A DNA stretch of 64,000 nt from Paraburkholderia antibiotica (GTDB lineage: Bacteria; Pseudomonadota; Gammaproteobacteria; Burkholderiales; Burkholderiaceae): contig NZ_JABBFZ010000005.1 of assembly GCF_012927125.1 (NCBI RefSeq), forward strand, positions 307,752 through 371,751, given 5' to 3'. The notes under the pieces were generated by a model. The model saw only the letters and a list, made by a program, of their open reading frames with translations. It was not told where the DNA came from and did not search any database. Positions 45,443-54,408 of this stretch are shown here, one piece after another. The number at the start of each line of letters is the position of its first letter. Position 1 is the stretch's first letter. The position numbers and the translations under genes were made by a program.

Positions 45443-47002
45443 ATGACGCAACCTCTTCTGACGATGCGCGGCATCGTCAAATCTTTTTCCGGCGTGAAAG
45501 CGCTCGACGGCATCGACCTGAGCGTCTCGCCGGGCGAATGCGTGGGCCTGTGCGGCGAAAACGGCGCGGGAAAATCGACGCTGATGAAAGTGCTCTCGGG
45601 CGTGTATCCGCACGGTACCTGGGATGGCGAAATAACGTGGGAAGGCAAGCCGTTGAAAGCGGCGAGCGTGCGCGACACCGAACACGCCGGGATCATCATC
45701 ATTCACCAGGAACTGATGCTGGTGCCGGAGCTGTCGGTTGCGGAGAACATCTTTCTCGGCAACGAAATCACGCTGCCCGGTGGGCGCATGAATTACGCGG
45801 CGATGTACCAGCGCGCCGACGAATTGCTGCGCGAACTCGGCATCAGCGGCATCAACGCCGCGCAGCCGGTGATGAACTACGGCGGCGGCCATCAGCAACT
45901 GATCGAGATCGCGAAGGCGCTGAACAAGCGCGCGAAGCTGCTGATTCTCGACGAACCGTCGTCGTCGCTGACCGCGTTCGAAATCGCGATCCTGCTCGAC
46001 ATCGTGCGCGATCTGAAGCGGCGCGGCATTGCCTGCGTGTATATCTCGCACAAGCTCGACGAAGTCGCCGCCGTGTGCGACACGATCAGCGTGATTCGCG
46101 ACGGCCGTCACGTCGCGACCGAACCGATGCACGCGCTCACGACCGACCGCATCATTTCGCTGATGGTCGGCCGCGAGATCAAGAATCTGTTTCCGCGCGA
46201 GCCGCATCCGATCGGCGAGGTGATCTTCGAGGCGCGCAACGTCACCTGTTTCGACGTGACGAATCCGCGCCGCAAACGCGTGGACGACGTGTCGTTCTCG
46301 TTGCGACGCGGCGAAATTCTCGGCGTCGCCGGACTGGTCGGCGCGGGCCGTACCGAGCTGATGCAGGCGATCTTCGGCGCCTATCCGGGCATCAGCGAAG
46401 CGAGCGTCGTGCTCGACGGCAAGCCGCTGAAAATCCGCGCGCCGATCGACGCGATTCGCGCAGGTATCGCGATGGTGCCCGAGGATCGCAAGCGTCACGG
46501 CATCGTGCCGGGCCTGAGCGTCGGCCATAACATCACGCTCGCGGTGTTGCAGCGTTTCACGTCGGGCGGGCGTATCGATTCCGCCGCGGAACTCGATACG
46601 ATCCACACCGAAATGAAGCGGCTCTCGGTGCGCGCCGCGAATCCGATGCTGTCGATCGCGAGCCTGTCGGGCGGCAACCAGCAGAAGGCGGTGCTCACGC
46701 GCATGCTGCTGACCGAGCCGACCGTGCTGATCCTCGACGAACCGACGCGCGGTGTCGACGTCGGCGCGAAATACGAAATCTACAAACTGATTTTCCAGCT
46801 GGCGCAACGCGGTATGTCGATCGTGATGGTGTCGTCGGAATTGCCGGAAGTGCTCGGCCTCAGCGACCGCGTGCTGGTGATCGGCGAGGGCGAGTTGCGC
46901 GGCGATTTCGTCAACGATGGCCTCACCCAGGAGGACATACTCGGCGCCGCGATTCGTCCCGTGCATCCCTCTTCGAACTTAACCGCAGCGAGTGCCGCAT
47001 GA
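45443..47002 (+). CDS. xylG: D-xylose ABC transporter, ATP-binding protein
   Basis: A 519-residue duplicated ATPase of the sugar (CUT2) group. The first domain has Walker [10 protein letters not shown] near residue 38, a signature [15 protein letters not shown], and Walker [12 protein letters not shown]. The second half has the usual degenerate Walker A ([11 protein letters not shown]), signature [11 protein letters not shown] and [14 protein letters not shown]. It energises uptake with XylH. The stop overlaps the xylH start by 4 bases (ATGA at 46999-47002). Confidence 0.96.
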   Translation: MTQPLLTMRGIVKSFSGVKALDGIDLSVSPGECVGLCGENGAGKSTLMKVLSGVYPHGTWDGEITWEGKPLKAASVRDTEHAGIIIIHQELMLVPELSVAENIFLGNEITLPGGRMNYAAMYQRADELLRELGISGINAAQPVMNYGGGHQQLIEIAKALNKRAKLLILDEPSSSLTAFEIAILLDIVRDLKRRGIACVYISHKLDEVAAVCDTISVIRDGRHVATEPMHALTTDRIISLMVGREIKNLFPREPHPIGEVIFEARNVTCFDVTNPRRKRVDDVSFSLRRGEILGVAGLVGAGRTELMQAIFGAYPGISEASVVLDGKPLKIRAPIDAIRAGIAMVPEDRKRHGIVPGLSVGHNITLAVLQRFTSGGRIDSAAELDTIHTEMKRLSVRAANPMLSIASLSGGNQQKAVLTRMLLTEPTVLILDEPTRGVDVGAKYEIYKLIFQLAQRGMSIVMVSSELPEVLGLSDRVLVIGEGELRGDFVNDGLTQEDILGAAIRPVHPSSNLTAASAA

Positions 47003-48198
47003 CTCCCGAAGTGACTTCCCAACGTACCGACAACGCCGTATCGCGTGGCGGATTCGGTGGCACCCAGCGCATCCAGCAACTGTTCGCGCGCTACAAGATC
47101 CTCGCGCTGCTGATCGCGGTCGCGGTGATCTGGGTTTTCTTTTCCGCGCTCACGCACGGCGCGTTCGTCACGCCGCGCAACGTGTCGAATCTGCTGAGGC
47201 AGATGTCGATCACCGGCATGCTCGCGTGCGGCATGGTGTTCGTGATCATCGCCGGCGAGATCGATCTGTCGGTCGGCTCGCTGCTCGGTTTGCTCGGCGG
47301 CGTGGCGGCGATTCTCGACGTGAACCGGCACTGGCCGATCGGCGTGACGATTCCGGTCGTGCTGCTGCTCGGCGTCGCGGTCGGCGTGTTCAACGGCTGG
47401 TGGTCGACGTACCGGCGCGTGCCGTCGTTCATCGTCGGGCTCGGTGGCATGCTCGCGTATCGCGGCATTCTGCTCGGCATTACCGGCGGCTCGACGATCG
47501 CGCCGGTGTCGGACAGCTTCGTGTTCGTCGGACAGGGCTATCTGCCGCGGCTCGCGGGCGACACGCTCGCGGTCGTGCTGTTCGTGCTCCTGGCATTCCT
47601 GACGATCCGTCAGCGCGCGAATCGTCAGCGTTATCAGTTGCGCGTCGTGCCGCTCTGGCAGGACGTCGCGAAGGTGATCGGCGCGGGCGCGATTCTCGCG
47701 GGCTTCGTCGCGATGCTCGACAACTACGGCGGCATTCCGGTGCCGGTTCTGCTGCTGCTCGCGCTGCTCGGCATCTTCACGTGGGTCGCGACGCAGACCG
47801 TGTTCGGCCGGCGCATCTATGCGGTCGGCTCGAACCTCGAAGCGACGCGGCTCTCCGGCGTCAACACCGACCGCGTGAAGCTCGCGATCTTCGCGCTGAT
47901 GGGGCTGATGTGCGCGTTCGCCGGCATCGTCAACACCGCGCGGCTCGCGGCCGGGTCGCCGTCGGCGGGCTCGATGGGCGAGCTCGATGCGATTGCCGCG
48001 TGCTTTATCGGCGGCACCTCGATGCGCGGCGGCTCCGGCACCGTGTACGGCGCATTGATCGGCGCGCTGGTGATGGCGAGTCTCGACAACGGCATGTCGA
48101 TGCTCGATGTCGATGCGTACTGGCAGATGATCGTGAAGGGCGGCATTCTCGTGCTGGCCGTGTGGATCGACGTGATGTCGGGCTCGAACCGCCGCTAG
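46999..48198 (+). CDS. xylH: D-xylose ABC transporter, permease
   Basis: A 399-residue inner-membrane permease with about ten hydrophobic segments. The family motif [20 protein letters not shown] and [22 protein letters not shown] are clear. It forms the xylose channel with XylG and XylF. Start ATG 46999 overlaps the xylG stop, so translation is coupled. No xylulokinase gene follows; transcription may end at the GC hairpin 48239-48268. Confidence 0.95.
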   Translation: MTPEVTSQRTDNAVSRGGFGGTQRIQQLFARYKILALLIAVAVIWVFFSALTHGAFVTPRNVSNLLRQMSITGMLACGMVFVIIAGEIDLSVGSLLGLLGGVAAILDVNRHWPIGVTIPVVLLLGVAVGVFNGWWSTYRRVPSFIVGLGGMLAYRGILLGITGGSTIAPVSDSFVFVGQGYLPRLAGDTLAVVLFVLLAFLTIRQRANRQRYQLRVVPLWQDVAKVIGAGAILAGFVAMLDNYGGIPVPVLLLLALLGIFTWVATQTVFGRRIYAVGSNLEATRLSGVNTDRVKLAIFALMGLMCAFAGIVNTARLAAGSPSAGSMGELDAIAACFIGGTSMRGGSGTVYGALIGALVMASLDNGMSMLDVDAYWQMIVKGGILVLAVWIDVMSGSNRR

Positions 48199-48506
48199 GC
48201 GCCGCATATAGCACCTCAGCACCATGAGCACCATGCACGCGACGTGCCGGCGGGGCCCGGCACGTCGCGGCAGTTAATGAAACACCCCACGACTTCGCCC
48301 CGCCGTCTCCCTCCGCCGCATTCCCCCGCCGCACGGCCCGTTGCGCAGGGCGCGCGCATTTAAGTCTCACACCCGGCTGTCCGTCTTATTACTATTCGCA
48401 AACGCGCATAGGTGTCTGGGCGTTTTCTGCCACGCCGACGTTCGTGCTTTCGTCCGTGTTTTGCCGTTTCGCCGTCATCGTGCCGCTAGCCGGAGCGAGC
48501 CATCTC
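48199..48506. other. Intergenic region after xylH
   Basis: A 308-base gap. It holds a 12-bp hairpin (48239-48268) that probably ends the xyl operon, then about 240 bases that must include the promoter of the molybdenum hydroxylase genes. No small gene was recognised. Confidence 0.5.
48239..48268 (+). terminator. Strong GC hairpin downstream of xylH
   Basis: GCGACGTGCCGG (48239-48250) pairs perfectly with CCGGCACGTCGC (48257-48268), loop CGGGGC, with no T-run. It is either a U-tract-less terminator or an mRNA 3'-end stabiliser. Confidence 0.55.
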
Positions 48507-50777
48507 ATGTTAACGCGCAGAACGTTCCTGCTCGGCGGCGCCAGCGCGCTCGGCGGCTTGCTGGTGGGCTGGGCCGTGGTGCCGCCGCGGCAGCGGCTGA
48601 GCACGTCGACGCCGCTGCCGGTGCAGGGCTCGCAGGTCGCGCTCAACGGCTGGGTCAAGATCGATGCCGACAACCGCGTGACGATCATGATGTGCAAGGC
48701 CGAAATGGGCCAGGGCATCCATACGGGCCTCGCGATGCTGCTGGCCGAAGAGCTCGACGCCGACTGGTCGCAGGTGCGCGTCGAGGAAGCGCCGATCGAC
48801 CGGATCTACAACAGCGTGCAGAGCATCGTCGACGATCTGCCGTTTCGTCCCGACGACGACAGCTACGTGAAGCGCGGCACCGTGTGGATCACGCGCAAGC
48901 TGGTGCGCGAGTTCGGCACGATGATGACGGGCGGCTCGTCGAGCATCAACGATCTATGGACGCCGATGCGCGAGGCCGGCGCGTCGGCGCGCGCGATGCT
49001 GATCGGCGCGGCGGCCGAGCAATGGGACGTGCCGCTGCACGAATGCCGCGCGCAAAACGGCTACGTGCTGCATGCGTGGGGGCATAAGGCGAGCTTCGGC
49101 GAGTTGTCGTCGCAGGCTGCGCGGCAGCCGCTGCCGCGCAGCATCGTGTTGAAGCAGCCGACTGAGTTCCGGCTGATCGGTCAGCCGGTGCGGCGTATCG
49201 AAGCCGCGTCGAAGCTCGACGGCGTCGCGCGCTTCGGCATCGACGTGCTGCCGACCGGCCTGCTGTACGCGAGCGTGGTGATGTGTCCGACGCTTGGCGG
49301 CACGGTCGCGCAGTTCGATGCGGCGCCCGCGCGGAGCATGCCGGGCTTCATCAAGGCCTTCGCGCTGCCGCCCTACGCGGGCGGCACCGGCGGCGTGGCG
49401 GTGATCGCGGACAACGCTTATCGCGCGATGAACGCGGTCGCGGCGATCAAGGTGGACTGGCACGAAGGCGCGGCCGCGCAGGTGTCGAGCGCGGATGTGA
49501 AGCGCCGCCTCGTCGCGGCGCTCGACGACAGCGACGGTCACGTGTACTTCCATCGCGGCAACGTCGACAACGCGATGGGTCGCGCGGCGCGCACGCTCGA
49601 AGCGATGTATTACGCGCCGTATCTCGCGCATGGCGCGGTCGAGCCGCTGAATTGCACCGTGCAGGTCGCGGACGGCGCGGCCACCGTGTGGGCGTCGACG
49701 CAGGTGCCCGCGCTCGCGCGGCAGCATGTGGCGAAGGCGCTCGGCATCGACGCCGATCAGGTCGACGTGCAGACGCAACTGCTCGGCGGCGCATTCGGCA
49801 GGCGTCTCGAACTCGATTTCATCGCACAGGCCGCGGCGATTGCGCGTGAGGCGGACGGTCGTCCGGTGCAGACGATCTGGTCGCGCGCGCAGGACTTCAC
49901 GCACGATTTCTACCGGCCGGCGTGCGCGGCCTGGCTGCGCGCGAGCTTCGACGAACAGGGCAAGCTGGTGGCGTGGCACGCGAAATCGGCGGGGCAGGCA
50001 ATCGTGCCGGAGTCGCTCGCGCGCTACTACGGCGTGCCGCGCATTCCGCTCGACAAGACCACCTGCGAGGGCGCGTTCGATCAACCGTACGAATGGCCGG
50101 TCGCGCGGGTGTCGCACAAGATCGTCGAATTGCCGGTGCCGGTCGGTTTCTGGCGCTCGGTCGGCCACTCGCACCAGGCGTTCTTCACAGAGAGCTTCAC
50201 CGACGAACTGGCGGCCGCGACCGGGCAGGATCCGATCGCGTTTCGCGCCGCGCTGCTGGCCGAACATCCGCGACACCTGGCAGTCCTGAAGCGTGTCGCG
50301 ACGCTGTCGAATTGGGGGCAGCCGCTCAAGCCCGCGGCCGATGGCGCACGCTGCGCGCGCGGCGTCGCGTTGCACGAGGCGTTTGGCAGCGTCGTGGCGC
50401 AGGTCGCGGAGGTGTCGATCGGACCGAACCGGCAGATTCGCGTGCATCGCGTGGTGTGCGTGATCGATTGCGGCTTGCCGGTGAATCCGAATCTGATCCG
50501 CCAGCAGATGGAGGGCGGCATCGTGTTCGGCTTGTCGAGCGCGTTGCAGAACGAGATCACGATCGTCGATGGTCAGGTGCAGCAGAAGAACTTCGTCGAT
50601 TTCCCGGTTGTGCGGATGAACGTGTGTCCGGCAATCGAAACCGACATCATGCCGAGCCAGTTGCATCCGCAGGGTGTCGGCGAGCCCGGCGTGCCGCCGG
50701 TTGCGCCGGCGGTGGCCAATGCGGTGTTCGCGCTGACCGGGCAGCGCTTGCGGACCTTGCCGTTGCAGCTCGTGTGA
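48507..50777 (+). CDS. Molybdopterin-binding hydroxylase large subunit (IorB-like)
   Basis: A 756-residue protein of the xanthine dehydrogenase superfamily, closest in layout to the beta subunit of isoquinoline 1-oxidoreductase and membrane-bound aldehyde oxidases. It starts with a twin-arginine signal (LTRRTFLLGGASALGG), so it is exported with its cofactor. Seen: AEMGQGIHTGLAMLLAEEL, LLGGAFGRRLELDF, and the catalytic Glu in GVGEPGVPPVAPAVANA. Substrate is unknown (an aldehyde or N-heterocycle). It is followed by its 2Fe-2S subunit, the reverse of the usual order. ATG 48507 is chosen for the Tat signal. Confidence 0.88.
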   Translation: MLTRRTFLLGGASALGGLLVGWAVVPPRQRLSTSTPLPVQGSQVALNGWVKIDADNRVTIMMCKAEMGQGIHTGLAMLLAEELDADWSQVRVEEAPIDRIYNSVQSIVDDLPFRPDDDSYVKRGTVWITRKLVREFGTMMTGGSSSINDLWTPMREAGASARAMLIGAAAEQWDVPLHECRAQNGYVLHAWGHKASFGELSSQAARQPLPRSIVLKQPTEFRLIGQPVRRIEAASKLDGVARFGIDVLPTGLLYASVVMCPTLGGTVAQFDAAPARSMPGFIKAFALPPYAGGTGGVAVIADNAYRAMNAVAAIKVDWHEGAAAQVSSADVKRRLVAALDDSDGHVYFHRGNVDNAMGRAARTLEAMYYAPYLAHGAVEPLNCTVQVADGAATVWASTQVPALARQHVAKALGIDADQVDVQTQLLGGAFGRRLELDFIAQAAAIAREADGRPVQTIWSRAQDFTHDFYRPACAAWLRASFDEQGKLVAWHAKSAGQAIVPESLARYYGVPRIPLDKTTCEGAFDQPYEWPVARVSHKIVELPVPVGFWRSVGHSHQAFFTESFTDELAAATGQDPIAFRAALLAEHPRHLAVLKRVATLSNWGQPLKPAADGARCARGVALHEAFGSVVAQVAEVSIGPNRQIRVHRVVCVIDCGLPVNPNLIRQQMEGGIVFGLSSALQNEITIVDGQVQQKNFVDFPVVRMNVCPAIETDIMPSQLHPQGVGEPGVPPVAPAVANAVFALTGQRLRTLPLQLV

Positions 50778-50850
50778 CGGGACGGGAGTTCGAGATTTCG
50801 ACGTGGCGCTTCAGGAGTTTCAGGAGCGTCAGAAGCTTCAGGAGGCAAGC

Positions 50851-51306
50851 ATGGCACTACTGAACATCAACGGACGCATGGTGAAAGTCGACGCCGCGCC
50901 GGACATGCCGCTGCTCTGGGTATTGCGCTGCGACCTCGGCATGACCGGCACGAAGTTCGGCTGTGGCGTGGGCATTTGCGGCGCGTGCACGATCAATCTC
51001 GACGATGCCGCGTGTCTCGCGTGCCAGACGCCGATGTCGAGCCTGCATACGCAGAAGATCACGACGATCGAAGGCTTGCACGGACGCGAGGCGCAGGCGC
51101 TGAAGGCGGCATGGCTCGAACTCGACGTCGTGCAGTGCGGGTATTGTCAGAGTGCGCAGTTGATGGCGGCCTGTGCGCTACTCAAGCACAAGCCGAATCC
51201 GACAGATGCGGAGATCGATGAAGCGATGACGCCGGTGGTGTGCCGTTGCGGCACGTATCCGCGAGTGCGGGCGGCGATTCATCTGGCGGCGGGGAAGGGG
51301 CGTTAG
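50851..51306 (+). CDS. (2Fe-2S)-binding subunit of molybdenum hydroxylase (IorA-like)
   Basis: A 151-residue protein with two [2Fe-2S] clusters: a plant-ferredoxin-like one (CGVGICGACTINLDDAACLAC) split around residues 36-60, and an all-helical one (QCGYCQSAQ and VCRCGTYPRVRAAI). It passes electrons from the molybdenum subunit to a cytochrome or quinone acceptor. It has no signal peptide and is probably carried out by the Tat signal of the large subunit. GGAGG lies 6-10 bases before ATG 50851. Three TTCAGGAG-like repeats precede it. Confidence 0.9.
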   Translation: MALLNINGRMVKVDAAPDMPLLWVLRCDLGMTGTKFGCGVGICGACTINLDDAACLACQTPMSSLHTQKITTIEGLHGREAQALKAAWLELDVVQCGYCQSAQLMAACALLKHKPNPTDAEIDEAMTPVVCRCGTYPRVRAAIHLAAGKGR

Positions 51307-51548
51307 TGTTGAACGGCAGCATTGCACGACCGCGTGCTCACGCCACCCCTTCCTGTCCGAACTCAATTCGCCAGCATTTCCACGAGCGCTACCACGACCG
51401 TGAAGACGCCGATGCATCCTCCCAACGTAGTGGCACCTTGCATGAATGGCGACATAGGAGACCCCGTAGTGTGTAGTGGTGTCTCGTATTTAACATGAAA
51501 TGAAAGAAAAATGAAAGTTAATTAAATATATTTCGTAAGCTAAGCCGA

Positions 51549-53132
51549 TCAGGGAGCCTTGGCCGTTGCGGTGGTCGAAGGCGATGCCGCCGACGACGAA
51601 GTCGCCGCTTTAGCCTTCGCCGCAACCGGCGTGGCCTTCAACTGCGCAGGCGTCTCGCCCGGCGTGCTCTGCCCGCTGACCTCCCAGCCGCCGCCGAGCG
51701 ACAGGAACAGATTCACCTGATCGATTGCCACCTGACCCTCGGCTGCCGAGAGCTGCGCTTTGGCCGCCGTCAGCGTACGGGTGGCGTCGAGATCGGAGAG
51801 GAACGACTCGCGTCCCGCGCGATACAGCCGATGCGTTTCATCCGCCGATTGCGCGGCCGACTGCAGCGCCGAGCGCAGCGCTTCGGCGCGCTGGTAGTCG
51901 GACGCGTAGGTCGCGAGGTTGGTCTCGGTCTCGCGCAGCGCGGTCAGCACCACACCGTCGAACTTCGCGAGCGCGACCTGGCTCGACGCTTCGGCTTCGC
52001 GGATGCGGCCGCGCGCGCCGTTGGTCGGAAAGTTCCAGGTGATCAACGGACCGAAGCCCCAGCGCGCGGTCGGCTGGGTGGGAATGTCTTCGAGCACGCC
52101 GGTAAAGCCCGCCGACGCGCCGATGCTCACGCTCGGATAGAGCGCGCCGGTCGCGACGCCGATGCGCGCGGTCGCGGACGCCAGTTGCCGCTCGGCTTCG
52201 CGAACGTCCGGGCGACGCCGCAGCAGCGCGGCGCCGTCGCCGATCGGAATCGGCTGACGCAGTTGGGGTAGCCGGTCGCACGCGAGCACGGCCGGCGGCA
52301 GATCGGACGGCGCACGCGCGAGCAGCGCCGCGAGCCGGTATTGCGCGATCTTGCGGCGCGCGGTGTAGCGCGGAATATCGGCGCTCAGATTTTCGACCTG
52401 GGTCTGGCCGCGCGTGACTTCGGTCTGGTTGCCGCGGCCCGCGTCGCGCAGCCGGCGCGACAGGTCCACGCGCTGTTTCTGCAGCGCCAGCGATTGCTGC
52501 GCGATGCGCAATTCCTCGGCCGCCGAGCATTGCCCGACATACGAGCGCACCACGTCCGCGACCACCGTGATGCGCGCGAGGTCGCCCGCGGCCGCGACCG
52601 CCTCGGTGTCCGCGCTCGCGGCTTCGACGCCGCGCCGCAGCTTGCCGAACAGATCGATTTCATACGCGATGCTCAGGCCAAAGTCGCCTTCGTTGACGAC
52701 CGGAATTTTCTCGGTGAGCAGATACTGCTCGGCCGATTCCTGGGCGCGCTGGACCGCCGCCGACGCCTTGCCCGAGAAGCCGCCTTGCGCCTGCGCGACG
52801 CCGAGCGCCTCGCGCGAGCGCGCCAGATTCGCGGCCGCGACGCGCAGGTCGGTATTCGATTTCAGCGCTTCGTCGATGAGGCTGTTGAGCACCGGATCGT
52901 CGTAGAGCTTCCACCAGACGGTCGGCGTGTTGAGCGTCGAGGTCAGCGTCGGGTCGGCGCCTTCGATCGCGCCGGTCGCAAGCGGCGCGTTGACGAGCGC
53001 CTGCTTCGGCAGCGTGTAGTCGGGACCGACGTTGATGCAGCCGGTCAGCGCGACGCTGAGCGGCAACAGCGGCAGCAAGGGCAGCCGCGGCAGGCGCGGC
53101 GCCAGCGAAAACAGGGTACGCGCGAATTTCAT
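51549..53132 (-). CDS. Outer-membrane efflux lipoprotein (NodT/OprM family)
   Basis: A 527-residue outer-membrane factor. The N terminus is a lipoprotein signal with lipobox ALTGC (Cys32), followed by the family start VGPDYTLP; two repeated helical OEP halves follow, with LNSLIDEALKSNTDLRVAAANL and ASSQVALAKFDGVVLTALRETETNLA (split). It forms the exit duct of a tripartite pump. The last ~45 residues are Ala/Pro/Thr-rich. The start overlaps the stop of the HlyD gene by 4 bases, so it is the last gene of the efflux operon. Confidence 0.93.
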   Translation of the reverse strand: MKFARTLFSLAPRLPRLPLLPLLPLSVALTGCINVGPDYTLPKQALVNAPLATGAIEGADPTLTSTLNTPTVWWKLYDDPVLNSLIDEALKSNTDLRVAAANLARSREALGVAQAQGGFSGKASAAVQRAQESAEQYLLTEKIPVVNEGDFGLSIAYEIDLFGKLRRGVEAASADTEAVAAAGDLARITVVADVVRSYVGQCSAAEELRIAQQSLALQKQRVDLSRRLRDAGRGNQTEVTRGQTQVENLSADIPRYTARRKIAQYRLAALLARAPSDLPPAVLACDRLPQLRQPIPIGDGAALLRRRPDVREAERQLASATARIGVATGALYPSVSIGASAGFTGVLEDIPTQPTARWGFGPLITWNFPTNGARGRIREAEASSQVALAKFDGVVLTALRETETNLATYASDYQRAEALRSALQSAAQSADETHRLYRAGRESFLSDLDATRTLTAAKAQLSAAEGQVAIDQVNLFLSLGGGWEVSGQSTPGETPAQLKATPVAAKAKAATSSSAASPSTTATAKAP

Positions 53133-54142
53133 TGCGACGCGCCCGATGAAGCCGCAGCCGCCGCCGACGCGGCGGAGCCGGAACCGACCGCCGCATTCGG
53201 CGCCACCGCCGCGGCCGAAGCCGGGACCGTGGCCGACGCGCTACGCGTTCCCGACACGGCCCGCGTTCTGGTCGGCGACAGATCGCGCACCGCGACCGTT
53301 GCCGTGCGCCCGGCGATCAGCCGGAAATCGGCCGGCACTTCGTCGAGCGCGACGCGCACCGGAATGCGCTGCGCGAGCCGCACCCAGCTGAACGCCGGGT
53401 TCACGTTCGGCAGCAGATTGGCGCTCTGCGTGCGGTCGCGGTCTTCGATACCCGCGACGATGCTCTGCACGTGGCCGCGCAACGGCGTCGGCTCGCCCAT
53501 CACGGTGATGTCGACCGGCTGGCCGATGTCGATGCCGCGCAGCTTGGTTTCCTCGAAGTAGCCGTCGACGCGGAACGAATGCATGTCGACCACCGCGACC
53601 ACCGCGCGGCCCGCCGACACGAATTCGCCGGCGCGCGGCGCGCGGTCGTTCAGATAGCCGTCGACCGGGCTCTTGATGGTCGAGCGTTGCAGGTTCAGCC
53701 TGGCGGTGTCGATCGCGACGTTCGCGTCGGCGAGTGCCGCTTCGCCGGCTTCGACGCGCGAGCGGCTTTCTTCGAGCACTTCCGCAGCGACGAGGTTGCC
53801 GAGCTGGCGGTTACGCGCGTATTCGCGGCGCGCCTGATCGAGTGTCGCGCGACGCTGCTGCGCGGTGGCCTCGGCCTGACGCAGCGCGAGCGTGTAGCGC
53901 GCCTGGTCGATCACGAACAGCGTCTGGCCCTGCTTGACCTGCTGGTTGTCGACGACTTCGACCGACGAAATCAGTCCCGAGATATCCGGCGCGACCTGGA
54001 TCACGTCGGCGCGCACGTGCCCGTCGCGGGTCCATGGCGCGAACATGTAGTAGTTGACCAGTTTCCACAGCACGAGCGCTGCGATCACGACGACGATCAG
54101 GGTCAGCAGGATCTGACCAACGGAGAACCAGGTTTTTTTCAC
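53129..54142 (-). CDS. HlyD/AaeA-family membrane fusion protein
   Basis: A 337-residue periplasmic adaptor with one N-terminal membrane anchor (ILLTLIVVVIAALVLWKLV, residues about 11-29), a lipoyl-like half (APDISGLISSVEVVDNQQVKQG), a short coiled coil (about 80-150) and a beta-barrel domain (SPVDGYLNDRAPRAGEFV). It links the FUSC inner-membrane protein to the outer-membrane factor. The C-terminal ~40 residues are Ala/Ser-rich and probably disordered. It overlaps both neighbours by 4 bases. Confidence 0.93.
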   Translation of the reverse strand: MKKTWFSVGQILLTLIVVVIAALVLWKLVNYYMFAPWTRDGHVRADVIQVAPDISGLISSVEVVDNQQVKQGQTLFVIDQARYTLALRQAEATAQQRRATLDQARREYARNRQLGNLVAAEVLEESRSRVEAGEAALADANVAIDTARLNLQRSTIKSPVDGYLNDRAPRAGEFVSAGRAVVAVVDMHSFRVDGYFEETKLRGIDIGQPVDITVMGEPTPLRGHVQSIVAGIEDRDRTQSANLLPNVNPAFSWVRLAQRIPVRVALDEVPADFRLIAGRTATVAVRDLSPTRTRAVSGTRSASATVPASAAAVAPNAAVGSGSAASAAAAASSGASQ

Positions 54143-54348
54143 GTTATTAGTCTGTGCGAAACAACGACGACAAGGCCCAGCACCAGCACATAGATGCCGA
54201 GATCGAAGATGGAGCGATGCCAGACGAGGCGGTAAAAGCCGACGTACGCGAGCACCGTGCGCAGTGCGAGGTTGATCAGATACGCGATGAACATCAGCAC
54301 CAGCACGGATGGCACGAATACGCCGAAGATATCGATTTCACCGATCAT
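54139..54348 (-). CDS. DUF1656 small membrane protein (AaeX-like)
   Basis: A 69-residue protein with two hydrophobic segments (VFVPSVLVLMFIAYLINLAL and a C-terminal IYVLVLGLVVVV). This matches DUF1656/AaeX, found between FUSC-type and HlyD-type genes in aromatic-acid efflux operons. Its exact role is unknown; a stabilising or assembly function is assumed. It overlaps the HlyD start by 4 bases. Confidence 0.9.
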   Translation of the reverse strand: MIGEIDIFGVFVPSVLVLMFIAYLINLALRTVLAYVGFYRLVWHRSIFDLGIYVLVLGLVVVVSHRLIT

Positions 54349-54408
54349 CGCGGGAACTGGAAAAAGGGTGGACGGGTGGCGAACTCGGTTGCGCCAACGG
54401 ATAGTGCG

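Noticed and set aside
44297..46966. 889-codon minus-strand frame
   Set aside because: Antisense shadow of xylF and xylG, which are unambiguous.
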